Assembly (NCBI RefSeq): GCF_028994805.1
Contig: NZ_JAJQQP010000001.1
Coordinates: forward strand, 1-64,000
Reading direction: 5' to 3'
DNA length: 64,000 nt
Source: Promicromonospora iranensis
Lineage (GTDB): Bacteria; Actinomycetota; Actinomycetes; Actinomycetales; Cellulomonadaceae
Made by a program: the position numbers and the translations under genes. Shown one piece after another: positions 35,186 to 44,661 of the stretch (the first letter of the stretch is position 1; every line of letters starts with the position of its first letter). The notes under the pieces were generated by a model. The model saw only the letters and a program-made list of their open reading frames with translations. It did not search any database and had not been told where the DNA came from.

Positions 35186-36532
35186 TCAGCCGTTCACCGT
35201 GAAGCCCTGATCGGTGCCGTAGGAGACGTTCTCCTCCTGCCACGCGGCGAGGCCGTCGAGGAGCGACGACTTGTCGAGCCAGGCCTGGCCCGCCGTGTCG
35301 GAGAAGATGCTGTTCGCGTACGACTGCCAGGGCAGGTACTGCCAGCCCTCGTTGACGTCCGCGGCCGCCGCGCCCAGCACCTCGTTGATCTTCTGCCCGC
35401 CGAAGTACTCGGACTCGTAGCCCAGGAACTCCTCGGACTCCAGGTGCTCGACGGTCGCCGGGAACCCACCGGTCTCCATGAACGCCTGGATCGACTCGTC
35501 GCTCGAGTTGAGCCACTTCAGGAAGCCTGCTGCGAGGAGCTTGTTCTCCGCCGCCTCAGGGATGGACTCCGTGCTGCCACCGTTCTCGGCGTTCGTCGGG
35601 GTGCCGTCGTAGGTCGGCATCGGAGCCACGCGCCACGTGCCCATGCCGTCCGGCACGCCGTCCTCGAGGATGCCGGGCATCCATGCGCCGAGCGCGACCG
35701 ACGCGATGGTGCCGTCGCCGAGCGCCTGGTACCACTCGTCGCTCCATCCCGGCAGCTGGCAGATCAGCTCCTCGTCGATGAGCGGCTGGTACATCTCGGC
35801 GAACCGCGAGGTGCCCTCGTCGGCGAGGTCGATGGTGACCGTCTCGCCGTCGTTCTGGAAGGGGGTGCCGCCCGCCTGCCAGATCATGCTGGTCGTGAAG
35901 CCCGGGTCACCCGAGTCGTTGGCGAGGCATCTGTCGGGGTCGTCCTCCTTGATCGCACGCGCGACCTGGATGTACTCGTCCCACGTCGTCGGCACCTCGA
36001 CACCGACCTCGTCGAACACCTCCTGGTTGTAGAACAACGCCATCGGGCCCGAGTCCTGCGGCAGGCCCCAGATGCCGCCGTTCTGTGACACCGAGCCCCA
36101 GGTCGACGCCGTGTACAGGCTCTCCAGCTCGTCGAACCCGTACGCGGTGAGGTCGGTCAGCTGACCCTGGAGCTGGAACTGCGGGATGGACTGGTACTCG
36201 ATCTGCACGACGTCGGGCACACCGTCGCCCGCCGCGATGGCGTTCTGCAGCTTGGTGTTGCCCTCGCCGGCGCCGACGGTGTCCACGAGCGACACGTCGA
36301 CGTTCGGGTACGCCTTCTCGAACTCCTCGATCTGCTTCTCGGCCTGCGGCGTCCACGTCCAGTAGGTGATGCTGCCGCCCTCCTCGAGCGCGGCCTCGAT
36401 CTCCTCGGCGCTCGCGCCCTCGGAGCCGCCACCACCGCCGCCCCCGTCGCCGCCCGTGCAGGCGGTGAGAGAGGCGGCCAGCAGCGTGGCCATGGCCCCG
36501 AGCGCTACGCGTCGGTTGCGGGTGATGGTCAT
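35186..36532 (-). CDS. Extracellular sugar-binding lipoprotein of the third CUT1 importer
   Basis: This 448-residue lipoprotein (lipobox LTAC, Cys25, then a Gly-rich linker) is a family 1 binding protein. It follows its two permeases rather than preceding them. AAGGA precedes ATG. The downstream galactanase suggests galacto- or arabinogalacto-oligosaccharides as ligand. The C-terminus (GTDQGFTVNG) resembles that of the binding protein at 2061-3413. Confidence 0.88.
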   Translation of the reverse strand: MTITRNRRVALGAMATLLAASLTACTGGDGGGGGGGSEGASAEEIEAALEEGGSITYWTWTPQAEKQIEEFEKAYPNVDVSLVDTVGAGEGNTKLQNAIAAGDGVPDVVQIEYQSIPQFQLQGQLTDLTAYGFDELESLYTASTWGSVSQNGGIWGLPQDSGPMALFYNQEVFDEVGVEVPTTWDEYIQVARAIKEDDPDRCLANDSGDPGFTTSMIWQAGGTPFQNDGETVTIDLADEGTSRFAEMYQPLIDEELICQLPGWSDEWYQALGDGTIASVALGAWMPGILEDGVPDGMGTWRVAPMPTYDGTPTNAENGGSTESIPEAAENKLLAAGFLKWLNSSDESIQAFMETGGFPATVEHLESEEFLGYESEYFGGQKINEVLGAAAADVNEGWQYLPWQSYANSIFSDTAGQAWLDKSSLLDGLAAWQEENVSYGTDQGFTVNG

Positions 36533-36590
36533 GGTCGTCCTTCTTCCACGTCGTCGTAGTTCAGGTCTCTCGGTGCTCGTGCTACGTCGG

Positions 36591-37454
36591 TCATGCCTTG
36601 ACGCCGCCCGCGCTCAGGCCCGACTGCCAGTACCGCTGGAGCAGCAGGAACGCGATGACGATCGGCACGATCGTCAGGAACGAACCGGTGATCACCAGGT
36701 TGAACACCGGCTGCGCTCCGATGCCGGACGCGTCCGCCAACCACTGGTACAGACCCAGGGTGAGCGGGTACAGGTTCGGGTCGTTGAGCATGATCAGCGG
36801 CAGGAAGTAGTTGTTCCACGTGGCGACGATCGCGAACAGCGCCACGGTCACGATGCCGGGCGCCAGGAGGCGCAGCGAGATCGTGAAGAAGGTGCGCCAC
36901 TCCCCCGCGCCGTCGACCCGCGCCGCCTCCAGGATCTCCGTGGGGACGGCCTCCGCGGAGAACACCCACATGAGGTACAGGCCGAACGGCGACACCAGCG
37001 ACGGCAGGATGATCGCCCAGATCGTGTTGGTGAGGCCCACCTGGCTGAACAGCAGGAACGTGGGCACGGCCAGCGCCGTACCGGGTACGGCGATCGCTCC
37101 GAGGATGGTCGCGAACACCGCGTTGCGGCCCCGGAACCGGTACTTGGCCAGCCCGTAGCCGGCGGCGGTCGCGAGGATCGTGGCGCCTCCGGCGCCCACC
37201 ACCACGTAGAGCATCGTGTTGGCGAACCAGCGCACGAAGATGCCGTCGTCGTGCGTCACCACCTGCTGCAGGTTCTCGAACAGCGCGAACGGACCCGAGA
37301 ACCACAGGCCGAACGAGCTGAGCAGCTCGCTCTGCGTCTTGGTGATGCTGAAGAGCATCCAGGTCAGGGGCAGGATCGAGTAGACGATCAGGGCGCCCAG
37401 GAGGACGGTCAGCGTGATCGACTTGCGTGGCCTGAGGTACGAGTAGCCCGCCAT
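36591..37454 (-). CDS. CUT1 sugar ABC transporter permease (MalG type)
   Basis: This 287-residue permease has six membrane segments and the EAA loop LEAARVDGAGEWRTFFTISLR. ATG at 37454 overlaps the upstream stop by one base (TGATG) and has GGAGGGA six bases upstream; the adjacent GTG at 37457 is less well spaced. It resembles the permease at 176-1093, as do the paired subunits. Confidence 0.9.
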   Translation of the reverse strand: MAGYSYLRPRKSITLTVLLGALIVYSILPLTWMLFSITKTQSELLSSFGLWFSGPFALFENLQQVVTHDDGIFVRWFANTMLYVVVGAGGATILATAAGYGLAKYRFRGRNAVFATILGAIAVPGTALAVPTFLLFSQVGLTNTIWAIILPSLVSPFGLYLMWVFSAEAVPTEILEAARVDGAGEWRTFFTISLRLLAPGIVTVALFAIVATWNNYFLPLIMLNDPNLYPLTLGLYQWLADASGIGAQPVFNLVITGSFLTIVPIVIAFLLLQRYWQSGLSAGGVKA

Positions 37455-38341
37455 CACGCGTCCCTCCGGGTTCCACGAAGCTGCACCACGTAGGCGAGGA
37501 CAGCGGTGATCAGACCCATCACGATCGCGACGGTGGCCGCGTAGCTCACCTGGTTGCCCACGAACGTCAGGTTGTAGGCGTAGATGTTGGGTGTGTAGTA
37601 CGACGAGATCAGGGCCGGCTGGATCTCCTTGAGGATGTTCGGCTCGTTGAAGAGCTGGAAGCTACCCAGGATCGAGAAGATCGTCGCGATCACCAGTGCC
37701 CCGCGGACGGCGGGCAGCTTGATGGACCGCACGATCCGGAACTGGTTGGCGCCGTCGATGGCCGCTGCCTCGTAGATCTCGTTCGGCACCGTCTTCAGCG
37801 CCGAGTAGAGGATCAGCATGTTGTAGCCCACGAACTCCCAGGTCACGATGTTGCCGATCGCCGTGAGGATCCATTTCTTCGTGTACGGGTCGACGAGCGC
37901 GAACCCCACCAGGTCGTTGAGGCTCGCGGTGAGGCCCAGCCGGTCGTCGTACATGAAGCCCCACATGAGGACCGCTACGACGCCGGGCACCGCGTACGGC
38001 AGGAACAGCGCCACGCGGAAGAAGCTCTTGCCGTGCAGCCGTCCGCTGTCGATGGCGAGCGCGGCGATCAGCGCCAGGCTCAGCATGATCGGCACCTGCA
38101 CCAGCAGGAACAGACCGACGCGACCGGCACCGTCCCAGAGCTTGGGGTCGCTGAAGGCGGTCACGTAGTTGGCGAACCCGGCGAAGGTGGTCCCGCCCAT
38201 GAGCTGGTTGCGGAACAGGCTCAGGTACATCGAGTAGACCAGCGGAGTGATGATCATCAGCGTGAACACCACGAGGAACGGTGTCACGAAGCTCCAGCCC
38301 GCCGCGGAGACGCGGAGGCTCGGTGGGCGGCGGCCTGGCAC
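37454..38341 (-). CDS. CUT1 sugar ABC transporter permease (MalF type)
   Basis: This 295-residue permease has about six segments and the EAA loop YEAAAIDGANQFRIVRSIKLP. GTG at 38341 is chosen because GGAAAGGGG lies about eight bases upstream; an ATG at 38407 would add 22 residues without a good ribosome site. It is the first gene of the leftward operon permease-permease-binding protein-galactanase. A class B operator is at 38437. Confidence 0.87.
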   Translation of the reverse strand: MPGRRPPSLRVSAAGWSFVTPFLVVFTLMIITPLVYSMYLSLFRNQLMGGTTFAGFANYVTAFSDPKLWDGAGRVGLFLLVQVPIMLSLALIAALAIDSGRLHGKSFFRVALFLPYAVPGVVAVLMWGFMYDDRLGLTASLNDLVGFALVDPYTKKWILTAIGNIVTWEFVGYNMLILYSALKTVPNEIYEAAAIDGANQFRIVRSIKLPAVRGALVIATIFSILGSFQLFNEPNILKEIQPALISSYYTPNIYAYNLTFVGNQVSYAATVAIVMGLITAVLAYVVQLRGTRRDA

Positions 38342-38436
38342 GGGCGGCACCCCTTTCCCCGGACGTCGTCGTCCGGACTCATCAGGACCTCGGTGTCCTG
38401 GGAACACGAGCGGACAACGCTTCCCGAAAATGGGAG

Positions 38437-38450
38437 TGTGAACGTCAACA
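38437..38450. promoter_or_regulatory. Class B LacI operator before the galactanase importer operon
   Basis: tgtgaacgtcaaca matches TGTGAGCGCTAACA at 11 of 14 positions with both outer arms intact. It is 96 bases before the permease start. The rest of the 212-base gap (38342-38553) shows no gene. Confidence 0.6.
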
Positions 38451-38553
38451 TCCCCGTGCGCGGTGACTCTGCCACCCCTTCAGAAGGCTGTCAACGCTCC
38501 TCACCCCGGGCGCGGGGACGGTCAGCTCGGGAGGCTCGATGCCGCCCGGACGC

Positions 38554-39447
38554 TCAGCCCAGCGGCACGTTCCCGCCCAGCACCGCCCACGTCATCACGC
38601 CGACGTCCTGACCCAGCTCGATCGCGCAGTGCCCCGCGTACGCGAGCCAGACCGACCCGCTGCGGAGCCGCACCCAGCCCAGCAACAGACCGACGAGCCC
38701 GGTGCTCAGGATCGCCACGGGTTCGACGACGAACCCGTCGGCGTCGAGCACGAGCCCGTGCCACAGGCCGAACCACAGTGACGTCAGCACGAGCCCCCAG
38801 CCGACGTCCGCGCCGAGGAACCGCCAGGGTGTTCCACAGGCCCGGTCGAGCACGGCAAGCATCGCTCCGTGCACGAGCAGCTCCTCGACGAGGTTGGGAT
38901 GCCCGAGGTCGAACAGGAGGCGTTCCGTGTCCATCGGGTCGGGAGGCGCACCGGCGTCTGCCAGGTTCCACAGGAAGAGGAGGGCGAACCCGGCGAACAG
39001 CCCCACCACCACCCAGCCCGCCGGCCGCCAGCCAGGCTTCAGCCGCAGGCCGAGACCCGCTTCCTCACGCGCCCACGGCCAGAGAGCCAGGAACAGCGCG
39101 ACGAGCCAGAGCAGCTCGACCGTCTTGCCCTGCCAGTTGTACTCGAGCTCGGCGCCGAAGACCCTGGGCAGGCCGTGCGCCCACCGGCTGCACGCGATCA
39201 GGACGGCCAGGACCGCCACGACCCGCAGTGCGCCCGGTCGGCGCCACAGCGCCACGGCGAGCAGCGGGCCGACGACCACGACCGTGAGCGCGGAGTCGGC
39301 CAGGCCGAACCCGAGCGACCGCAGCACGGCCACCGGGCCGGCGAGCACCCCCACCAGCACCGTGGCCGCGGCCAGGACCAGCAGGACCGGTCCGAGCCAG
39401 CGCCAGGTGTCGACGGGACCGATCCGGACGGAGGTGTTCCGCGGCAA
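38554..39447 (-). CDS. CPBP-family intramembrane protease-like protein
   Basis: This roughly 297-residue membrane protein has about eight hydrophobic segments and the CPBP (CAAX protease/bacteriocin-processing) motifs: a paired Glu in [17 protein letters not shown], and a final AGHCAIE. Substrate is unknown. The start is uncertain: no ATG or GTG lies in the expected place, and TTG at 39447 is a guess. It follows the LacI gene at 39474 by 26 bases and may be cotranscribed. Confidence 0.7.
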   Translation of the reverse strand: MPRNTSVRIGPVDTWRWLGPVLLVLAAATVLVGVLAGPVAVLRSLGFGLADSALTVVVVGPLLAVALWRRPGALRVVAVLAVLIACSRWAHGLPRVFGAELEYNWQGKTVELLWLVALFLALWPWAREEAGLGLRLKPGWRPAGWVVVGLFAGFALLFLWNLADAGAPPDPMDTERLLFDLGHPNLVEELLVHGAMLAVLDRACGTPWRFLGADVGWGLVLTSLWFGLWHGLVLDADGFVVEPVAILSTGLVGLLLGWVRLRSGSVWLAYAGHCAIELGQDVGVMTWAVLGGNVPLG

Positions 39448-39473
39448 GCTCCCGATGACCTGGCTCCTTCTCG

Positions 39474-40514
39474 TCAGCGGCGTGGGGCGGCAGCGCTCCT
39501 GCGCACGACCAGCTCGGGTGCGATCAGCTCCGCGGCGGGCTTGCCGCCGTCGACCGCCGCGAGCAGCAGCGCGACGCTCCGCCGGCCCAGGTCGACGAAC
39601 GGCTGGCGGACCGTCGTCAGCGGCGGGATGAAGTGGCCGGAGCCGTCGACGTCGTCGAAGCCCACCACCGAGACGTCGTCGGGCACGGAGACGCCGCACT
39701 CCCAGAACGCCCGCAGCAGGCCGAGGGCGAGCTGGTCGTTGGCAGCGAAGACCGCCGTGGGGCCGGAGCCGGTCTTGATCCGCTGCGCCAGGTCCAGGCC
39801 CACCATGTAGCCCCGGTCCGCGCTCCAGCCGGCGACCACCGGTTCGGGCACCGGCAGGCCGTGCTCGACGAGGACGGCGCGCCATGCCTCCTCGCGCTCG
39901 ACGGCGTCCAGCCAGTCCGGCGGGCCCGCAACGTGCAGGATCCGCTGGTGCCCCAGCTCGATCAGGTGCTCGACGGCCATCCGTGCACCGGCACGCTGGT
40001 CCACCGCGAGGGGGATGGTCGGCACGTCGGGGTGCAGCTCCCGGGCCGCGATGATGACCACCGGCACCGGGGCCCGGAACGACTCCACGGCGTCGGCGAC
40101 GTCGGTGTGCGGCGCGATGACGACGATGCCCTCGACCGCCTGGTCCATGAAGTGCTCCATGGCGTTGTGCATGGTGGCGGCGTCGTACCGGCGGAGCGTC
40201 GCGACACTGACGTACCAGCCCTGCTCGCGTGCGGCCTCCTCGACGGCGATCAGCGTGCTCGACGGGCCGAACAGAGGGGACCCGGTGGTCACGACACCGA
40301 CGGTGTCCGACCGCGCGGTCACCAGGGCACGCGCCGCGCTGTTGCGGCGGTACCCGAGCTCGGCGATCGCCGCCAGCACCTTCTCCCGGGTCGCCGGGCG
40401 CACGCTCCGGTGCCCGTTGAGCACACGGGACACGGTCTGGTGGGATACGCCGGCGAGCGCGGCGACGTCGGCCATGGCCGGCGGCCGCACCGTCGCGGGT
40501 CGAGAGATGGTCAC
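39474..40514 (-). CDS. LacI-family repressor with LacI-like HQTVSR recognition helix
   Basis: This 346-residue regulator has the helix-turn-helix [21 protein letters not shown], preceded by a 13-residue extension if GTG at 40514 is used; ATG at the MADVAALAG position is the alternative. The QTVSR recognition helix resembles that of E. coli LacI, which reads TTGTGAGC-type half sites. That makes it the natural candidate for the class B operators at 18061, 33472 and 38437. It follows proC by 7 bases. The effector is probably L-arabinose or a derivative. Confidence 0.85.
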   Translation of the reverse strand: MTISRPATVRPPAMADVAALAGVSHQTVSRVLNGHRSVRPATREKVLAAIAELGYRRNSAARALVTARSDTVGVVTTGSPLFGPSSTLIAVEEAAREQGWYVSVATLRRYDAATMHNAMEHFMDQAVEGIVVIAPHTDVADAVESFRAPVPVVIIAARELHPDVPTIPLAVDQRAGARMAVEHLIELGHQRILHVAGPPDWLDAVEREEAWRAVLVEHGLPVPEPVVAGWSADRGYMVGLDLAQRIKTGSGPTAVFAANDQLALGLLRAFWECGVSVPDDVSVVGFDDVDGSGHFIPPLTTVRQPFVDLGRRSVALLLAAVDGGKPAAELIAPELVVRRSAAAPRR

Positions 40515-40521
40515 GGGAGGA

Positions 40522-41325
40522 TCATCCACCCAGCTCGTGCGCCCGGTCACGCGCCGCGGCCGCCGCGGCCAGGAACGAGGCACGCACACCGCCGTCGTCG
40601 AGGGCCCGCAGGGCCGCAGCCGTGGTGCCGCCCGGCGAGGTGACCTTCTCGCGCAGGAGCACCGGGTGCTCCCCCGACTCGTCCATGAGGCGCGACGCGC
40701 CGAGCAGGGTCTGGACCGCGAGGCGGCGTGCCACGTCACGTGTCAGGCCGAGCAGGACCCCCGCCTCGGCCAGAGCGTCGGCGACGTAGAAGACGTACGC
40801 GGGGCCGGAGCCCGAGATCGCCGAGACGGCGTTCAGGTCCTTCTCCGCGGCGCGCACCACGGCGCCCGTGCCCGCGAGCAGGTGCTCGACCGCCTCCAGA
40901 TGGGCGTCCGTGGCGGCCGCACCCGGCGCGATCGCCGTGATGCCGGCGCCGATCGCGGCGGGCGTGTTGGGCACCGTCCGGACGACGGCCGTACCTGCGG
41001 GCAGCCGCTGCTCGTAGAACGAGGTCGGATGGCCGGCCGCTACCGTCACCACCACGGCGCCCGGCTCGATCCCGGGCGCTATCTCGTCGAGCAGGGCACC
41101 GACGTCCTTGGGCTTCACCCCCACGAGGACCAGGCCCGCACCGCGGACCGCCGCCACGTTGTCGCTGGTGGTGGCCACCTGGTAGGCCTCGCGGAGGTGC
41201 TGGGCCTTGGCCTCGGTCCGCACGGTGGCCACGACGTCGGACGCCCGCCAGCCCGCTGAGAGCGCGCCCGCGAGCACCGCCTCGCCCATGTTCCCGGCCC
41301 CGAGCACTGCAAGTCGCTGGTTCAC
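40522..41325 (-). CDS. proC: Pyrroline-5-carboxylate reductase
   Basis: This 267-residue cytoplasmic enzyme makes L-proline from pyrroline-5-carboxylate. It has the Rossmann start LAVLGAGNMGEAVLAG, VKPKDV, RTVPNTPA and the C-terminal dimer/active-site stretch SGSGPAYVFY with VTSPGGTTAAAL. GTG at 41325 is preceded by GGGAGAG. Gene order proC then LacI suggests read-through only. Confidence 0.96.
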   Translation of the reverse strand: MNQRLAVLGAGNMGEAVLAGALSAGWRASDVVATVRTEAKAQHLREAYQVATTSDNVAAVRGAGLVLVGVKPKDVGALLDEIAPGIEPGAVVVTVAAGHPTSFYEQRLPAGTAVVRTVPNTPAAIGAGITAIAPGAAATDAHLEAVEHLLAGTGAVVRAAEKDLNAVSAISGSGPAYVFYVADALAEAGVLLGLTRDVARRLAVQTLLGASRLMDESGEHPVLLREKVTSPGGTTAAALRALDDGGVRASFLAAAAAARDRAHELGG

Positions 41326-41347
41326 GGTGCCATTCTCTCCCGTGAGC

Positions 41348-42001
41348 TCACAGGGGGAACGCCGCGTAGAAGTCCTCCATCGTGTCGGCCGGGCCGGTCG
41401 CCCGCATCACCGCGGTCCCGTTCTGCCAGACGACGACGGCCTTGCCGCCCTTGGCGGGGACTATCGCGTACTGCCCCACCACCTTCTTGCCGACCTTCAC
41501 GTCGCCCTCGCGATCCGCCTCGCCGGCGGAGCTGGTCCAGGCCGCGGCCGCGGTGGCTGCCTCGTCGGACGTCGCCCACTGGCCGGCCAGGAGCGTCACC
41601 TCACCGGAACCGCCGTCGGAGTACTCGGCGTTCCACGCCTCCAGCGCACCGTCGCCCTGGGGCTCCTTGGCCTCGGCGAGCGAGCCGAGCGCGAACTGCA
41701 GCACCGAGGACGGGAGGGCCTTCTGAAAGGCGGTCTCGTCACCGGCACGCTCCATCGCCTTGACCGTGGGCGTCGGCACCGGGGCGGTGACCGTCACCGT
41801 GGGGGCGGGCTGCGGGGTCGCCTCGCTGCGCCAGAAGCCCGGCCAGACGAAGCCGGTCACGAGCACCAGGGCGAGCACGATGACGAGCAGGCCGACGAAC
41901 ACCGCGAGCCGTCGCCGGCGGTACACGGCGGGCGATGCCTTGTTCGCTGCTACCGACGCGGTCGCGCCGGTGCGCGGTGAGTTCACGCGCTGGTCGGTCA
42001 T
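41348..42001 (-). CDS. Hypothetical single-pass membrane protein with extracytoplasmic domain
   Basis: I do not recognise the family. The 217-residue protein has a 30-residue basic cytoplasmic start, one membrane segment (about 31-52), a Thr/Pro/Val-rich linker and an alpha/beta-looking domain of about 135 residues. No catalytic motif is evident. It ends 22 bases before the proC start. ATG at 42001 follows GGGGGAGCC and AGGAC. Confidence 0.65.
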   Translation of the reverse strand: MTDQRVNSPRTGATASVAANKASPAVYRRRRLAVFVGLLVIVLALVLVTGFVWPGFWRSEATPQPAPTVTVTAPVPTPTVKAMERAGDETAFQKALPSSVLQFALGSLAEAKEPQGDGALEAWNAEYSDGGSGEVTLLAGQWATSDEAATAAAAWTSSAGEADREGDVKVGKKVVGQYAIVPAKGGKAVVVWQNGTAVMRATGPADTMEDFYAAFPL

Positions 42002-42058
42002 GTCCTGGCTCCCCCGTGCTCTGTCCACCGGATGCGTCACGGTGGCTCGCTCAAGACC

Positions 42059-43072
42059 TTATGTCGGAGCACTGACATTCGACGGGAGGCACGCCCGGTG
42101 CTGGACAAGCGTCCGACCCGTTCGGGCGGTCGCCTGGGAGACCGCGAGCAGCACCGCGAACGCCGCCGCCGAGATCGCGCACACGGCGAGGAGACCCCCC
42201 GCGTAGGCCGTCAGCCCGCCGGCCCACGGCAGCACCGCCCAGGCATGCCCCTCGCTCGCGGCGGCGGCCAGGACGGAGAGCACCGCCGCCGGCACGGCCA
42301 CCACCCCGAGCGACACCCCGACCGGTCGTGTCCCGACGTCGCCGCGCCCAGCCGGGCCGACGTCGTCCGGGCCTGCCCACCCGGCCGGGGCGAGGGCGCA
42401 GACCAGTGCCGTCCACGACACGACGACGAGCACCGCCGCGACGACGTCGGAGGGGCGGTGCCAGCGGTCCGCGACCGTCGCGAGGCCCATGGCGCAGGTC
42501 GCGGCGGCGCCCGCGAGCGCCGTCGCCGGCCGCCGGCTCCGCGGGGTGACGAGGAGGAGCGCCGCCCAGGCCGCAGCCACCACCGTGACGTGGCCGCTCG
42601 GGAGGGTGTTGATGTCCCGGTTCCACTCGCCGACCAGGCCCGTGCGGTGGAACACCCCGTCCTTGATCACCTGGGTGGTCAGGTTCGATCCCAGGATCAC
42701 GGCGGCGGCCAGGGCCGCGGCCGCCCGTCTCCGGCGCAGCAGCCCGATCCCGCACACTGCCAGGAACCCAGCGGCGAGCCAGGGCGGCGAGCCGAGGAGC
42801 AGCACCGGCTCGACCAGGTGGTTCACGACGTCCTGGAACCGGTCGGCCGTCTCGAAGACACGTTCCTCGACGCGCTGTCCGGGCCATGTCGTGACCATCG
42901 CCCACCAGACGAGCCAGGTGCCCAGCGCTGCCGCGAGGGCGACGGTCAGGCCGGCGAGGCGCGCCGTCGAGGTGCGCGGACGGGACCTTCGCGGACGGGG
43001 CCCAGGGGTCGAGCGGTCGGGGCCGGGGCGCGATCCGTCGTGGCGCGCCGAGCGCCCTGCGGAAGCCGGCAT
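42059..43072 (-). CDS. PAP2-family membrane phosphatase
   Basis: This 337-residue membrane protein shows the PAP2 phosphatase signature in three parts: KDGVFHRTG, then PSGHVT, then the WHRPSDVVAA motif with catalytic His. Such enzymes act on undecaprenyl pyrophosphate or lipid phosphates. About eight hydrophobic segments are seen, three of them after the catalytic motifs. A basic 35-residue N-terminus precedes the first. It diverges from radA. Confidence 0.85.
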   Translation of the reverse strand: MPASAGRSARHDGSRPGPDRSTPGPRPRRSRPRTSTARLAGLTVALAAALGTWLVWWAMVTTWPGQRVEERVFETADRFQDVVNHLVEPVLLLGSPPWLAAGFLAVCGIGLLRRRRAAAALAAAVILGSNLTTQVIKDGVFHRTGLVGEWNRDINTLPSGHVTVVAAAWAALLLVTPRSRRPATALAGAAATCAMGLATVADRWHRPSDVVAAVLVVVSWTALVCALAPAGWAGPDDVGPAGRGDVGTRPVGVSLGVVAVPAAVLSVLAAAASEGHAWAVLPWAGGLTAYAGGLLAVCAISAAAFAVLLAVSQATARTGRTLVQHRACLPSNVSAPT

Positions 43073-43174
43073 GGTCGCAAAATACCTGGTCCGGGATGCG
43101 CGGGCGGACCGCAGCGGGACCCGGTGCGGGTGATCTTCGGGTCCGTGTCGGTGGCGGCACGTACGGTGGCGCTC

Positions 43175-44608
43175 GTGACCTCATCGACCTCCAAGCGGGC
43201 CCGGCCCGCATACCGCTGTGCCGAGTGCGGCTGGACCACCGTCAAGTGGGTCGGCCGCTGTGGGGAGTGCCAGGCGTGGGGCACGGTGAGCGAGGACGGG
43301 CCGACGGCTTCCGGGCCACGTACGGCGACCGTGTCGCCGGCGCGTGAGCCCGCACGGCCCATCGCCGACATCGACGTCGAGTCGGCACGCGCCAACCCGA
43401 CCGGTGTGGGCGAGTTCGACCGGGTGCTCGGCGGCGGGCTGGTCCCGGGCGCGGTGATCCTGCTCGCCGGTGAGCCGGGCGTGGGCAAGTCGACCCTGCT
43501 GCTCGCTGTCGCGAGCAACGTGGCCGACGGCGCCCTGGGGCCCGACGGGTTCGAGTCGCCCCGCACCGTGCTCTACGTGACGGGCGAGGAGTCCGCCGGC
43601 CAGGTCCGGCTGCGGGCCGAGCGCATCGGGGCGCTGTCGCCGACCCTGCTGCTCGCCGCGGAGACCGACCTCGGGACGGTGCTCGGCCACCTGGAGGTGA
43701 CCCAGCCGGACATGCTGATCGTGGACTCGGTGCAGACCGTCGCGTCCGGTCAGGTGGACGGCGCCCCGGGCGGCGTCTCGCAGGTGCGGGAGGTCGCGGC
43801 CGCGCTGATCGCCGTCGCCAAGGAGCGGCAGATCCCCACGATCCTCGTGGGTCACGTCACCAAGGACGGCTCCGTCGCCGGCCCGCGCACGCTGGAGCAC
43901 CTGGTCGACGTGGTGTGCCAGTTCGAGGGTGACCGGCACTCGCGTCTGCGCATGATCCGCGCGGTCAAGAACCGGTACGGCCCCACGGACGAGGTGGGCT
44001 GCTTCGACCTGTCCGAGAACGGGATCATCGGGCTGCCGGACCCGTCCGGCCTGTTCCTGTCGCACGCCGGCGCGGGGGTCGCCGGGTCGTGCATCACGGT
44101 CACGCTGGAGGGGCGGCGTCCGCTCGCCGTCGAGGTGCAGGGGCTCGTGGCGCCGAGCCCGCTGAACAACCCGCGCCGCGCCACCAGCGGTGTCGACTCC
44201 AGCAGGCTCGCCATGATCCTCGCCGTGCTGCAGCGGCACGGCGGCCTGCGCCTCGCCGACCAGGACGTCTACGCCTCGACCGTGGGCGGCGCCCGGATCA
44301 CCGAGCCGGCCTCGGATCTCGCGGCCGCCCTCGCGCTCGTGTCCGCACGCGGCGGCCGGCCGCTCCCCGGAGCCACCGTGGCCATCGGCGAGGTGGGCCT
44401 GGCCGGAGACATCCGTCCTGTGGCGGGCCTGGACCGCCGCCTGGGCGAGGCCGCACGCCTGGGCTTCGAGCACGCCGTGGTGCCGCACGGGACGGGCGTC
44501 AAGGCGCCCGAGGGGCTGCGGCTGGTGGAGGCCGCGCACATCCGGGACGCCGTCGAATGGGCCCAGTCCGCGGGCGGCAGACCGCTCCGTGCGGTGGACG
44601 ACGAATGA
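43175..44608 (+). CDS. radA: DNA repair protein RadA
   Basis: This 477-residue RecA-like protein promotes branch migration in recombination. It has a C4 zinc finger (CAECG and CGECQ, about 13-30), Walker A GEPGVGKST, the KNRYG motif and a C-terminal Lon-protease-like domain. GTG at 43175 has a weak ribosome site. It lies 53 bases before disA, a conserved actinobacterial pair; RadA has been shown to interact with DisA in mycobacteria. Confidence 0.96.
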   Translation: MTSSTSKRARPAYRCAECGWTTVKWVGRCGECQAWGTVSEDGPTASGPRTATVSPAREPARPIADIDVESARANPTGVGEFDRVLGGGLVPGAVILLAGEPGVGKSTLLLAVASNVADGALGPDGFESPRTVLYVTGEESAGQVRLRAERIGALSPTLLLAAETDLGTVLGHLEVTQPDMLIVDSVQTVASGQVDGAPGGVSQVREVAAALIAVAKERQIPTILVGHVTKDGSVAGPRTLEHLVDVVCQFEGDRHSRLRMIRAVKNRYGPTDEVGCFDLSENGIIGLPDPSGLFLSHAGAGVAGSCITVTLEGRRPLAVEVQGLVAPSPLNNPRRATSGVDSSRLAMILAVLQRHGGLRLADQDVYASTVGGARITEPASDLAAALALVSARGGRPLPGATVAIGEVGLAGDIRPVAGLDRRLGEAARLGFEHAVVPHGTGVKAPEGLRLVEAAHIRDAVEWAQSAGGRPLRAVDDE

Positions 44609-44661
44609 CCGCTTCGTGAAACGAACTGCTTGTGACCCAGCGCACAGCGTAGGATTTCTTC

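Noticed and set aside
32054-36088. A 1344-codon open frame on the plus strand
   Set aside because: It is antisense to araB, the galactanase and binding-protein genes, with Arg/Gly/Val-rich, low-complexity protein. It is a by-product of GC-rich codons.
38342-38553. Small gene in the 212-base gap
   Set aside because: No frame with a good start and ribosome site; the operator explains the space.
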